Assembly: GCF_015752155.1 (NCBI RefSeq) | Contig: NZ_JADOVI010000007.1 | Location: 142,527 to 206,526 of the forward strand | Direction: 5' to 3' | Length of the DNA: 64,000 nucleotides | DNA from: Cryobacterium sp. MP_M3 | GTDB taxonomy: Bacteria > Actinomycetota > Actinomycetes > Actinomycetales > Microbacteriaceae | Shown: positions 6,667 through 15,332 of the stretch, piece by piece | Layout of the letters: each line of letters begins with the position of its first letter | Numbering within the stretch: position 1 is the first letter of the stretch | Made by a program: the position numbers and the translations under genes | Notes under the pieces: generated by a model | The model's input: only the letters and a program-made list of their open reading frames with translations | What the model was told of the DNA's origin: nothing | Databases searched by the model: none

Positions 6667-8109
6667 TCAGGTGTTCGACAGGTTGTCACCGCAACGATAG
6701 AAACCGGCGGTGAGGGTGTCGATCGCCTGCTTCGCATTATCGCCCACATCCCCGAGCGCGTAAACGGCGAAGGTGAGCGGCGTGCCGTCCGCTGCGTGGA
6801 TGACGCCGGCCAGGGTGTAGCCGGTGTCGATCCAACCGGTCTTGGCGAAGACGGAACCGTCCGCGACGGCGTTGTCCCCCGTGAACCGGTCGCTGTAGGA
6901 CAGCGACCCGCTGTCGCCGCCGGCGACGGGCAAGCCGTCGAAGATGACGCCGAGGTTGCCCTCCCTGGCGTTGATCTTGACGAACAGTTTCGTCAGGTAG
7001 GACGGCGGAACGGCGTTGTTGTCGCTCAAGCCGGAGCCGTCGGCGATGAGGATGCCGGCCGTGTCGATGCCGTACGGGGCGAGCCCGGCGAGGGTGGATT
7101 TCTGCAACGCCCCGAAGGTGCTCCCAGCCCCGGATTTCACCGCGACGAGCCGGGCGAGCATCTCGGCGAGCGCGTTGTCCGACACGATCAGCGCCTGTTT
7201 GATCAGGGTGGACACCGGCTGGGACTGCACCGAGGCGAGTTCTGCGGCGCCCGCCGGTGCCGTGCCGCGGCTGACCTCCACATTGCCGCCGAGCGCGTCG
7301 GCGAACGCTTGCCCGGCGCGCCCTATCGGGTCGCTACTGCGGGCGGAGGTGCTGCTTCCCGGGTTGTCCCGGTCTCCGTCGACCTGCAGGGCCGTGATCT
7401 CGGGCATGTACCCGTCGCCGAGTTCCTTCCGGTTCCAGCTCGGGTCCCAGCTGGGGTCTCCGAAGGAGGAAGAGTCGAGCACGAGCCGGGTGATCGGCGG
7501 ATGCGCCGGGTCGGCCGTCCACGCGGCGATGGTCTTCGCGGCCAGGTCGTCGAGGTGCGCGGCGCCGGTGTACACCGATTCTTCGCCGGTCGGGGTGCGG
7601 GATAGCGTGAGGTCTCCCCCACCGACCAGCACGACCGTTCCCGCTTCGCTGCCGGCGACCACGGTCGTCGTGGCCCGGTAGTCGGGGCCGAGCACGCTCA
7701 GCGCGGCCGCCGAGGTCAGCACTTTGAGCACGCTCGCGGTGCGGGACGGCGTGTTGCCGCCGCGGTCGAAGAGGACTTCGCCGGTGCTGGCGTTGACCAC
7801 CTGGGCCTGGAAGTTAGCGAGCCGGGGGTCGGCGGCGAGGCCGGCCACCGAGCAGGTGCGGAGACGGCTGGCGGTGGTGGCGTCGGCCGGGGCGGGCCGG
7901 GGCGGCGGGGCCGTCGGGGTGGGGCTGGGGGTGGCGGCCCGGGCACGGAGGGCTGCGGGAGCGCTGGCCGGGATGGTCGATGCTCCCGCGACGACGGCCC
8001 CGGTGCCGAGGAGGGCGAACAGCGCCGCACCGGCGGTGATCAGCGCCAGCGTGCGGTGCCGGGCGATGAAGGCTGCGATGCCGGGGCGCGGGGTGTCCTG
8101 TTCTTCCAC
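6667..8109 (-). CDS. dacB: D-alanyl-D-alanine carboxypeptidase/endopeptidase (PBP4, S13 family)
   Basis: This 480-residue periplasmic-side penicillin-binding protein trims D-Ala from peptidoglycan stem peptides. An N-terminal TM anchor is at about residues 20-45, followed by a Pro/Thr-rich linker. The three active-site motifs are in order: SxxK at Ser126-Lys129 (SVLK), SxN at Ser310-Asn312 (SDN) and KTG at 423-425 (FAKTGWID). The large insert domain between the first two motifs is normal for S13 enzymes. It is transcribed leftward 28 bp before pncA and could share its transcript. Confidence 0.92.
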   Translation of the reverse strand: MEEQDTPRPGIAAFIARHRTLALITAGAALFALLGTGAVVAGASTIPASAPAALRARAATPSPTPTAPPPRPAPADATTASRLRTCSVAGLAADPRLANFQAQVVNASTGEVLFDRGGNTPSRTASVLKVLTSAAALSVLGPDYRATTTVVAGSEAGTVVLVGGGDLTLSRTPTGEESVYTGAAHLDDLAAKTIAAWTADPAHPPITRLVLDSSSFGDPSWDPSWNRKELGDGYMPEITALQVDGDRDNPGSSTSARSSDPIGRAGQAFADALGGNVEVSRGTAPAGAAELASVQSQPVSTLIKQALIVSDNALAEMLARLVAVKSGAGSTFGALQKSTLAGLAPYGIDTAGILIADGSGLSDNNAVPPSYLTKLFVKINAREGNLGVIFDGLPVAGGDSGSLSYSDRFTGDNAVADGSVFAKTGWIDTGYTLAGVIHAADGTPLTFAVYALGDVGDNAKQAIDTLTAGFYRCGDNLSNT

Positions 8110-8174
8110 CCGTGTACTGTACCTGCCGTCGATGTGAGGCCACCTCGACTTGGCAGCGCGGGGAGCTCGCCGCC

Positions 8175-9896
8175 TCAGGGCCGGACGACGGCGCTTCCCG
8201 TGCGACGCAGCGCGAGCCAGCGCTCCAGCTCGACCGCGGGCACCGGCCGGGAGAGGTGGAAGCCCTGCGCCTGGTCGCAGCCGTAGCGGTTGAGTTCCTC
8301 ATAGGCGACCCCGTCCTCGACGCCTTCGGCGACCATGGCCAGGCCCAGGCTATGGGCCAGCACGACGGCCGAGGCCACCAGGGCGGCCGCCCTCGCGTCG
8401 TCGGCCATCGGCTGCACGAACGAGCGGTCGAGTTTGAGCTCGTCGATCGGGAGATCCCGCAGGTAGGCGAGTGAGCTGTAGCCGGTTCCGAAGTCGTCGA
8501 CGGCGATCCGGATCCCCGTGTTCCGCAGCCGGCTCAGGATGTCGTGAGCCCGTTCACGGTCACTCATCAGGAATTCCTCGGTGATCTCGAGCAGCAGCGC
8601 GGACGTCGGCAGGCCGCGGGCATCGATCATCGCCCCGATCCGTTCGGGAAGTTCGACGTCGATCAGGGCGCTCGCCGAGAGGTTCACCGCCACGGTGAGC
8701 GGTTGGCCGTGCCGCACCCACCTGGCCGCCTGGTCCAGCGCCTTCGCGAGCACGACCTGGGTCAGCGGATGCATCAGCCCGGACTCTTCTACCAGGTCGA
8801 GGAACTGATCGGGCTCCAGCAGGCCGCGGCTCGGATGGTTCCAGCGCACCAGTGCCTCTACGCCGTGCACTTCGCCGGTGGCCAGGTGCACCTTGGGTTG
8901 GTAGTACAGCTCGATCTGGTCGTCCTGAAGGGCCACCCGCAGTTCCTGCAGGGTGCGGAGCCGGTTCTCGCCGTGGCTGTCGTCCACGCTCCGGTACACC
9001 CGGTGACCGGTGCGTTGCGCCTTGGCCTTGTACATGGCCATGTCGGCCTTGCGCAGCAGGCTGGTCAGGTCCTCGCCCTGCTCGGGGAAGAGGGCTATCC
9101 CGATGCTCACGCTGGTCTGCAGGGCGATACCCTCCAGGGTGAACGGCACGGCCAGTTCGGTCCGGATGCCCGCCGCCATCGTCTCCGCCTTCTCGCGACC
9201 GGCGTCGTCGAGCAGGATCGCGAATTCGTCGCCGCCCAGCCGGGCCAGCAGGTCCCGGGGCCGGAGCCGCGCGGACAGGCGGTGTCCGATCTGCACGAGC
9301 AGTTCGTCGCCGACGTTGTGGCCCAGGCTGTCGTTCACCTCTTTGAACCGGTCGAGGTCGAGGAGGAGCAGCGCTCGTCTCCCGCCGGCGCCGAGGGCCA
9401 GGCTCAGCTGGACATCCGTGTATAACGCCCGGCGGTTGGGAAGCCCGGTCAGGTCGTCGGTGCGCGCCAGGCGGCGGAGATCGGACATCCGCCCGAGTTC
9501 CCGGAACGCCAGGACCGTGCGCAGTGAGGCCAGGAGCAGGGTGGCGGTCGCCAGATTGATCGCCAGGTCCGATACGGGCACCCTGCTGGCCAGCACAAGC
9601 ACGCCCAGCCCGGCCGCGGTGGACAACGCCGGCAGTGCGAGCGTCCACAGGCGGGTCGGACGCGCGCCCGGCTCCGGCCCGCTCGACTCGAGGGCCCAGA
9701 TGGCGACCAGGGCGAGCCCGCAGGCCCAGCCTGCGTCCAGCAGAGTGCCGACCTGGTAGCCACCGGTGACATCCACGACGGCGAAGGCCACGTCGGAGGC
9801 GGCGAAAACCAGGAGCCCGCAGACCAGCATGACCCAGTGACGTCCGGCCGTGAGGATTCGGGACCCGGCGATGCCGGCCACGACGGCGACAACCAT
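8175..9896 (-). CDS. GGDEF-EAL c-di-GMP enzyme, C-terminal part of a frameshifted gene
   Basis: This frame carries a partial membrane region, then a GGDEF domain with intact RLGGDEFAILLDD and I-site RPRD five residues before it, then an EAL domain with VEALVRWNHP and DDFGTGYSSLAYLR. By motif it could make and/or cleave c-di-GMP. It is a close paralogue of the 10455-12737 protein, but its N-terminal membrane half is in another frame (9896-10336). Homology to the paralogue extends upstream of this ATG in the same frame (GYPWLDL against ASPLFDL). The ATG is therefore not the ancestral start: the gene was once one longer frame. The TGATG overlap could still allow reinitiation. Confidence 0.82.
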   Translation of the reverse strand: MVVAVVAGIAGSRILTAGRHWVMLVCGLLVFAASDVAFAVVDVTGGYQVGTLLDAGWACGLALVAIWALESSGPEPGARPTRLWTLALPALSTAAGLGVLVLASRVPVSDLAINLATATLLLASLRTVLAFRELGRMSDLRRLARTDDLTGLPNRRALYTDVQLSLALGAGGRRALLLLDLDRFKEVNDSLGHNVGDELLVQIGHRLSARLRPRDLLARLGGDEFAILLDDAGREKAETMAAGIRTELAVPFTLEGIALQTSVSIGIALFPEQGEDLTSLLRKADMAMYKAKAQRTGHRVYRSVDDSHGENRLRTLQELRVALQDDQIELYYQPKVHLATGEVHGVEALVRWNHPSRGLLEPDQFLDLVEESGLMHPLTQVVLAKALDQAARWVRHGQPLTVAVNLSASALIDVELPERIGAMIDARGLPTSALLLEITEEFLMSDRERAHDILSRLRNTGIRIAVDDFGTGYSSLAYLRDLPIDELKLDRSFVQPMADDARAAALVASAVVLAHSLGLAMVAEGVEDGVAYEELNRYGCDQAQGFHLSRPVPAVELERWLALRRTGSAVVRP

Positions 9897-10336
9897 CAGG
9901 TCCAGCCAGGGGTAGCCACGGTCATCACGGACTGCACGGTCACCGGGCCGGTCAACGCCGCCGTGAACACGGGACTCAGCACGGCCGCCAGCATGGCCGC
10001 GGCGCCCAGCGCGCCCACCGAGCCGTCAAGAGTCACCGCCAGGGAGAGTCCGCGCAGCTGCCGGTGGATCAGGAAGGCGAGGGCGGTCAAGAGCAACTGC
10101 GCCCGCGCCTTCCGGGCCCGGGCGATGGCCCTCCAGCACACTCCGACGGGAACCGTGTTGGCCAGGAGCCCGACCCAGTCGTCGGTCAGGGCTCGGATGC
10201 CCTCCGCACCGTGCAGCGCCAGGCTCAGGGTGTAGACGGCGAGGACGAGCAGCATCGCCGCGACGAGCCAGAGGTCCGCGCGGTTGGGCGCGCCGGGCAA
10301 GCCGTCCTGGCTGGTCGCGCGATCGGCTCGCATCAT
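9896..10336 (-). pseudogene. N-terminal membrane fragment of the frameshifted GGDEF-EAL gene
   Basis: This 146-residue fragment is made mostly of hydrophobic helices (LWLVAAMLLVLAVYTLSLAL; LLLTALAFLIHRQL; GALGAAAMLAAVLSPVFTAAL). It starts at ATG 10336 after AAGGGAG. Aligned with the intact paralogue it lacks about 43 residues between CWRA and HRQL, an in-frame deletion removing roughly two TM helices. It ends at TGA 9898-9896, which overlaps the ATG of the GGDEF-EAL frame (TGATG). The frame change falls near a CCCC run (GTGGCTACCCCTGG). This is either a real frameshift with possible coupled reinitiation, or a sequencing error. The separate in-frame deletion supports real decay. Confidence 0.7.
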
Positions 10337-10454
10337 GAGGCTCCCTTGGTTTTCCACGCTAGCGGAGCCGGGCCACCATTCCCCGGGCGGGCCAGGCTGC
10401 GGGCCAACCCAAAACTGGGGACAGAGGGCCCCGACCGACAGCGTTCGATCCCGG

Positions 10455-12737
10455 TCAGGCCGTGGCCACTGCCGCGCGCCGCGAAACCAGCCATGCAGCC
10501 AGGTCGGCCGCGGGGAGCGGGCGGGCCATGTGGAAGCCCTGCGCCTGATCGCACCCGTATCGCACGAGTTCGTCGTAGGCCACGGCATCCTCCACTCCCT
10601 CGGCGACGGCGCTCATGCCCAGGCTGTGGGCGAGGTCGACGATGGAGGAGACGAGCGCGGCGGCGCGCGCGTCGTCGGCCATCGGGAAGATGAAGGAGCG
10701 GTCCAGCTTGAGCTCGTCGATGGGCAGGTCGCGCAGGTAGGCGAGGGAGCTGTAGCCGGTACCGAAGTCGTCGACGGCGATCCGGATTCCCGTCTCCCGC
10801 AACTGGGTGAGGATGTCCCTCGCCCGTTCCCGGTCTGCCATCAGGAACTCCTCGGTGATCTCCAGTGTCAGGGCGGAGGCCGGCAGGTGCCGGGACGAGA
10901 GCATGGCACCAACCCGCGCCGGCAGTTCGGCGTCGAGCAGGGAACGCGCCGAGAGATTCACCGCGACCGCGAGCGGATGACCCTCGGCCCGCCAGAGCGC
11001 GGCCTGGTCCAGGGCCTTGTCGAGCACCGTGTGCGTCATGGCGTGCATCAACCCGGATTCCTCGACGAGGTCGAGGAACTGCCCCGGCTGAAGCAGGCCG
11101 CGGGCCGGGTGCTGCCAGCGCACGAGCGCTTCGACGCAGTTCACCTGCCCGGTGGGCAGGTCGATCTTCGGCTGGTAGTGCAGCACCAGCTGGTCCTCGC
11201 GAAGTGCCTCGCGCAGCTCCTGCACCGTGCGCAGCCGGGAGTCCCCGTGGCTGTCGTCGGAGCTGCGGTAGACATGATGCCCGGTTCCGCCGGCCTTGGC
11301 CTTGTACATGGCCATGTCGGCCTTCCGCAGCAGCCCGGTCAGGTTGTCGCTCTGGTCGGGGTAGAGCGCGATCCCGACCGAGACGCTGGTCTGCAGGGAG
11401 ATCCCGGCGAGGGTGAACGGTTCGGCCAGGGCCGCCTGTACCGTCGCCGCGACGGCCTCCGCCTCGGTCGCGCCGGCGTCGTCGAGGAGGATGGCGAATT
11501 CGTCTCCGCCGAGGCGTGCCAGCAGGTCCCGGGGCCGCAATTGGTCGGCCAGGCGACGCCCGACCTGCACGAGCAGCTCGTCGCCGACATCGTGGCCGAG
11601 GCCGTCGTTGACTTCCTTGAACCGGTCCAGGTCGAGCAGCATCAGTGCGCTTCGCGGTCCTCCTGCTCCGAGGCGCATGGGCACGTCGAGGTAGAGGGCC
11701 CGCCGGTTGGGCAGCCCGGTGAGGTCGTCGGTGCGCGCCTGGCGGCGGAGGTCGGCCATCCGGCCGAGATCCCGGAACGCGACGGCCGTGCGCAGGCTCG
11801 CCCCGGCGAGGGTCGCGGTCGCCAGCACGACGGCGAGGATGGAGAGCCTCACCTGGGTGCCCAGCACGAGCACCAGCACCCCGGCGGCCGTGGCCACCAC
11901 GGGCACGATCAGGGAGAGGGCGCCGGTCAGCCGGCGGCCGACCTCCCCCGGAGGTCGGGTGAGACCGTCCACCCAAAGGGCGATCAGGGTGAGGCCGACG
12001 GCCCACCCGCCGTCCAGCACCGTGCCGATCGCGTAGCTGTCACCGGCGATCTGCTCCGCGTAGGTCACGTCGGTGGCGGCGAAGACCAGCAGGCCGGCGA
12101 CGAGGATGCCCCAGCGGCCGCCGACGTCCAGCCCCCGGGCGGAGGCGACTCCGACCACGGCGGCGACCAGCACGAGGTCGAACAGGGGGGAGGCGGTCGC
12201 AACAGCCGTGGCGAGGGTGAGTTCACCGGTCTGGGCGGCGAGGAGGATCGGGCTGAGGATCGCGGCGAGCAGGGCCGCGGCGCCGAGGGCTCCGACCGCG
12301 CTGTCGAGCGAGACCGCCCGTGGAAGCGCCCGAAGCTGGCGGTGCACGAGGATGGCGAGCGACCCGAGGATGAGCGGGTAGAAGAGCAGGTAGCCGAAGT
12401 CGGCGGGCGAGGGGAATTTCAGCGCTTCCGCGTCGCCGAGCGCCAGCACGTAGTACTGGTTCGAGACCGCGAATACGGTGACGGCGGCCGCAGCCAGGAT
12501 CACCAGCGTCCGTCGGAATCCGCTGCGATAGACCGCGCGCCAGCACAGCGCCGCGGGTATCCACTGGGTTATCGTGCCCAGCCAGCCGTTGACCACAGGC
12601 CGGAGGTCGTGGCTGGGGAGCGCCAGCCCGGCCAGGTAGACGGCGAGAACCACCCCCATCGCCCAGACCAGCAGGTTGCCGTGACTCACCAACCGGGCGG
12701 AAGGCGTCGGCGGGCCGGTGATAGTGCTGTTTTCCAC
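10455..12737 (-). CDS. Membrane GGDEF-EAL bifunctional c-di-GMP protein (intact)
   Basis: This 760-residue protein has about eight to ten N-terminal TM helices in the first ~300 residues, a sensory region without a recognised named domain. It then has GGDEF (RLGGDEFAILLDD, with an RPRD inhibitory site) and EAL (VEALVRWQHP; DDFGTGYSSLAYLRD) domains. Both catalytic signatures are intact, so it could be a cyclase, a phosphodiesterase or both. The GTG start at 12737 follows a GGGGGCGA ribosome binding site. The damaged paralogue follows about 120 bp downstream in the same direction, evidence of tandem duplication. The Flp/tad pilus and exopolysaccharide genes in this window are plausible c-di-GMP-controlled outputs (inference). 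Confidence 0.9.
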   Translation of the reverse strand: MENSTITGPPTPSARLVSHGNLLVWAMGVVLAVYLAGLALPSHDLRPVVNGWLGTITQWIPAALCWRAVYRSGFRRTLVILAAAAVTVFAVSNQYYVLALGDAEALKFPSPADFGYLLFYPLILGSLAILVHRQLRALPRAVSLDSAVGALGAAALLAAILSPILLAAQTGELTLATAVATASPLFDLVLVAAVVGVASARGLDVGGRWGILVAGLLVFAATDVTYAEQIAGDSYAIGTVLDGGWAVGLTLIALWVDGLTRPPGEVGRRLTGALSLIVPVVATAAGVLVLVLGTQVRLSILAVVLATATLAGASLRTAVAFRDLGRMADLRRQARTDDLTGLPNRRALYLDVPMRLGAGGPRSALMLLDLDRFKEVNDGLGHDVGDELLVQVGRRLADQLRPRDLLARLGGDEFAILLDDAGATEAEAVAATVQAALAEPFTLAGISLQTSVSVGIALYPDQSDNLTGLLRKADMAMYKAKAGGTGHHVYRSSDDSHGDSRLRTVQELREALREDQLVLHYQPKIDLPTGQVNCVEALVRWQHPARGLLQPGQFLDLVEESGLMHAMTHTVLDKALDQAALWRAEGHPLAVAVNLSARSLLDAELPARVGAMLSSRHLPASALTLEITEEFLMADRERARDILTQLRETGIRIAVDDFGTGYSSLAYLRDLPIDELKLDRSFIFPMADDARAAALVSSIVDLAHSLGMSAVAEGVEDAVAYDELVRYGCDQAQGFHMARPLPAADLAAWLVSRRAAVATA

Positions 12738-12837
12738 TCGCCCCCTGCCGGTCTGACCTCAGGATATCGGCGGCATCAGGCCGGCCGGCCGGTTTGGCCG
12801 GCCCGCGCGCACCCCAGAATGGGTGACGCGGCGAACG

Positions 12838-13821
12838 TCACTCGCCGGGGTAGCGCAGTCCGATCTGCTCGCGCACGGCATCGAGGGTCTCCATGATCGC
12901 GACGATCTCCTCGACCGGCAGGATGTCGCTCGAGATCTTCCCGGCCCGGATGAGCTTCTCGGCCTCGATGGCCTGGAAGTGCATTCCGCGCCCGGTGATC
13001 GGGGCGCTGAAGGTCTCGATCACCTCGTTCGCGCTGTCCCGCACCCGGATGGTCGTCGGCGCGTACCAGGTTCGGTCGATGTCGATCCGGCCAGCGGTGC
13101 CGAGGATGGTCGCCGTGTTCGGGCCGGCCGTGTCGCTCGCGGAGAGGGTCTGGGCGATCTGCCCGCCCGGGTAGCGGAACGTCGTCGCGACCTGCGCGTC
13201 GGCGCCGGTGGGCTTGAAGGTCGCGGTCGCCAGGATCGTCTCCGGTCGCCCGAACAGCTCGGAGGCGAAGGTGAGCGGGTAGATGCCGAGGTCGAGGAGG
13301 GCGCCGCCGCCGAGCGCCATCGAGTTGAGGCGGTGCTCAGGGTCTTCCGGTAGACGCTGGGTGTGGTCGGCGATGAGCGTGTGCACGTCCCCGAGCGTGC
13401 CGGCGGCGAGGATCTCCCTGATCCGCACCATGTGCGGCAGGAACCTGGTCCACATGGCCTCGAGCACGAGCAGCCCCTTGCTCGCGGCGAGGTCGACGAT
13501 CTCCCGGGCTTCGCGGCCGTTCAGCGTGATCGGCTTCTCGATCAGCACGTGCTTGCCCGCGTTCAACATCAGGCGCGCGTTCTCGGCGTGGAACGGATGC
13601 GGCGTGGAGATGTAGACGATGTCGACGTCGGGGTCGGCGGCGAGGGCTTCGTAGCTCGGGTGGGCGGTGGGGATGCCGAACTCGGCCGCGAAGGCGTCGG
13701 CCGAGGGCTGGGTGCGGGAGGCAACCGCCTGCACCTGGAATCCGCCGAGGACGAGGTCGTTGGTGAATGCGTGGGCGATCCCGCCCGTGGCCAGGATTCC
13801 CCAGCGGATTGCGTCGGTCAT
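12838..13821 (-). CDS. Gfo/Idh/MocA family NAD(P)-dependent oxidoreductase
   Basis: This protein of about 327 residues has an N-terminal Rossmann domain (WGILATGGIAHAF), a conserved EKPITLNGREA segment with the catalytic-region Lys, and a C-terminal alpha/beta substrate domain. Members oxidise or reduce sugars, inositols and dihydrodiols, and the substrate is not predictable here. ATG at 13821 is chosen because the dinucleotide-binding strand begins a few residues after it. A longer frame adds nine residues of no apparent relevance. It lies 10 bp downstream of the DUF998 gene and is possibly co-transcribed. Confidence 0.88.
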   Translation of the reverse strand: MTDAIRWGILATGGIAHAFTNDLVLGGFQVQAVASRTQPSADAFAAEFGIPTAHPSYEALAADPDVDIVYISTPHPFHAENARLMLNAGKHVLIEKPITLNGREAREIVDLAASKGLLVLEAMWTRFLPHMVRIREILAAGTLGDVHTLIADHTQRLPEDPEHRLNSMALGGGALLDLGIYPLTFASELFGRPETILATATFKPTGADAQVATTFRYPGGQIAQTLSASDTAGPNTATILGTAGRIDIDRTWYAPTTIRVRDSANEVIETFSAPITGRGMHFQAIEAEKLIRAGKISSDILPVEEIVAIMETLDAVREQIGLRYPGE

Positions 13822-13831
13822 GGGCTTCAGC

Positions 13832-14494
13832 CTAGCGAGCGCGATCACGGATCGCGCTCCTGCCGGAGTGAACGGACGCGCACACCGAGAAGGTCCAGCC
13901 GAGGATCCCGGCCAGGCAGACGCGCTCGGCGAGGCCGAGCAGCGCCGGGGTGAGCGCGGTGGCCAGGCCCAGGGTCAGCAATCCGGCACCGGTGACGACG
14001 GCCAACGCCGCCGCAGCGGGGAAGGCGGCCGGCCGGCCGCTTCGGTGAAGCCACACGGTGAGGACGGTGATGCCGGCCAGGGCCGCGATGAACCCGGTCG
14101 AGGCGACCGCCAGGTGCGCCATCCCGATGCTGGTGTGGTCGGTGACGGTGAGGTGGCCGGGCGCCGGGACATCCGTGGGTAGAAAGGCGAGGACGGCGGA
14201 ACACGCTCCCCCGCACAGCAGCAGCGCCAGGCCCGCGCGGCGAAGTCGCGTGGCCGGCCCGACCGTGCCGATGGCCACGACGGCGGCGACGGTGGTGGCG
14301 GCACGGCCCAGGAAATTGAGGTTCATCAGCCAGCCGAACGGGCCGACGGCCAGATTGCTCTCGGCGGCGCTGATCGGGCTGTAGTGCGGTGGCAGCAGCT
14401 GGAGCACGACGTCGACGAGGACGTAGACGACCACTCCGGCCATCGCGAGCGCGGCGGATCGCCGGCCGATCAGGCCCGGAAGCGGGAGATTCAT
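13832..14494 (-). CDS. DUF998 family membrane protein
   Basis: This integral membrane protein of about 220 residues has six predicted TM helices, e.g. SAALAMAGVVVYVLVDVVLQ and FGWLMNLNFLGRAATTVAA. Family features include the SPISAAESNLAVGPFGWLMN segment. Its function is unknown; DUF998 proteins occur singly in many actinobacteria. The start at 14494 avoids overlap with the tRNA gene immediately upstream. It has two bases of clearance from the mature tRNA 3' end, so this mRNA may begin in or be processed from a tRNA-containing transcript. Confidence 0.8.
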   Translation of the reverse strand: MNLPLPGLIGRRSAALAMAGVVVYVLVDVVLQLLPPHYSPISAAESNLAVGPFGWLMNLNFLGRAATTVAAVVAIGTVGPATRLRRAGLALLLCGGACSAVLAFLPTDVPAPGHLTVTDHTSIGMAHLAVASTGFIAALAGITVLTVWLHRSGRPAAFPAAAALAVVTGAGLLTLGLATALTPALLGLAERVCLAGILGWTFSVCASVHSGRSAIRDRAR

Positions 14495-14496
14495 TG

Positions 14497-14569
14497 AGCC
14501 GCCTATCAGAATCGAACTGATGACCTTCTCATTACGAGTGAGACGCTCTACCGACTGAGCTAAGGCGGC
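14497..14569 (-). tRNA. tRNA-Thr (anticodon CGT)
   Basis: A 73-nt cloverleaf reads on the minus strand. The acceptor stem is GCCGCCT/AGGCGGC, the D arm contains TAGCTCAGTCGGTAGAGC, and the anticodon stem TCTCA/TGAGA has loop CTCGTAA (anticodon CGT, Thr). The T arm contains GTTCGATTC. No CCA is encoded. Confidence 0.95.
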
Positions 14570-14621
14570 GTGACGCACGATACCTCCCTCACGGAGGGGC
14601 TCGGTGACACAGCAACAAAGC

Positions 14622-15260
14622 TTAGCTGGTCCGGAGGGTCATCTCGTACAGTTGGGCGAATGAGTCGGCGACCTGCTCGGCCAGGGGCCGAGCCGCGTCG
14701 TCCTCGGCCCAGCACCGCCAGGCGTGCCGCACGGCTGCGACGGCGACGAGGGTGAAGAGCAGCGCGCGCTGGTGCAGCCGCACCGGGTCGGCGGCAAGGT
14801 CGGGATCGTCGGCGGCGAAACGCTCGGTGATGATGTCCTGCAGCCGGGCCTCGAAGGTGCGCAGGGTCGCCATCCGCAGGCCGAACAGGTACGGGTTCTC
14901 CTTCATCACGGTGCGGCGCAGCTGGTGAATCTCCCGGTCGCCCTCGGTGTTCTTCAGGCTGGAAGCGAGCAGTTCGGCGAGCTGGGCGAGGATGTCCCCC
15001 GACGGTCCGCCGTGCACGAACGCGTCGATGTCCTCCGCGGAGGCCAGGTCCAGTTCGTCGCCGACCATGGCGGCATCCTTGGAGGAGAAGTAGTTGAAGA
15101 ACGTGCGCGGGGAGACGTCGGCGGCGCGGCTGATGTCCTCCACGGTCACCTTGTCCATTCCGCGCTCGCAGGAGAGGAGGAGCACCGCTCGCTGGATGGC
15201 CCGCCTGGTGGCCAGCCGCTTGCGTTCGCGCAGGCCCGGCCCTTCGTGTTCTGCCGACAT
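14622..15260 (-). CDS. TetR/AcrR family transcriptional regulator
   Basis: This 212-residue protein has an N-terminal TetR helix-turn-helix (KVTVEDISRAADVSPRTFFNYFSSKDAAM, residues about 38-66) and a helical ligand-binding C-terminal domain. FFNYFSSKDA is the characteristic recognition-helix end of the family. It lies upstream of the tRNA-Thr and downstream of the lipoprotein peptidase gene (72-bp gap), both leftward. No effector gene is obvious next to it, so the target is unknown. Confidence 0.9.
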   Translation of the reverse strand: MSAEHEGPGLRERKRLATRRAIQRAVLLLSCERGMDKVTVEDISRAADVSPRTFFNYFSSKDAAMVGDELDLASAEDIDAFVHGGPSGDILAQLAELLASSLKNTEGDREIHQLRRTVMKENPYLFGLRMATLRTFEARLQDIITERFAADDPDLAADPVRLHQRALLFTLVAVAAVRHAWRCWAEDDAARPLAEQVADSFAQLYEMTLRTS

Positions 15261-15332
15261 CCTTCAATTCTTACACAGTGCGCAATTCTGCACCCCACGA
15301 GTCAAGGATGGCCGATTCTCCGGCTCGGACCG

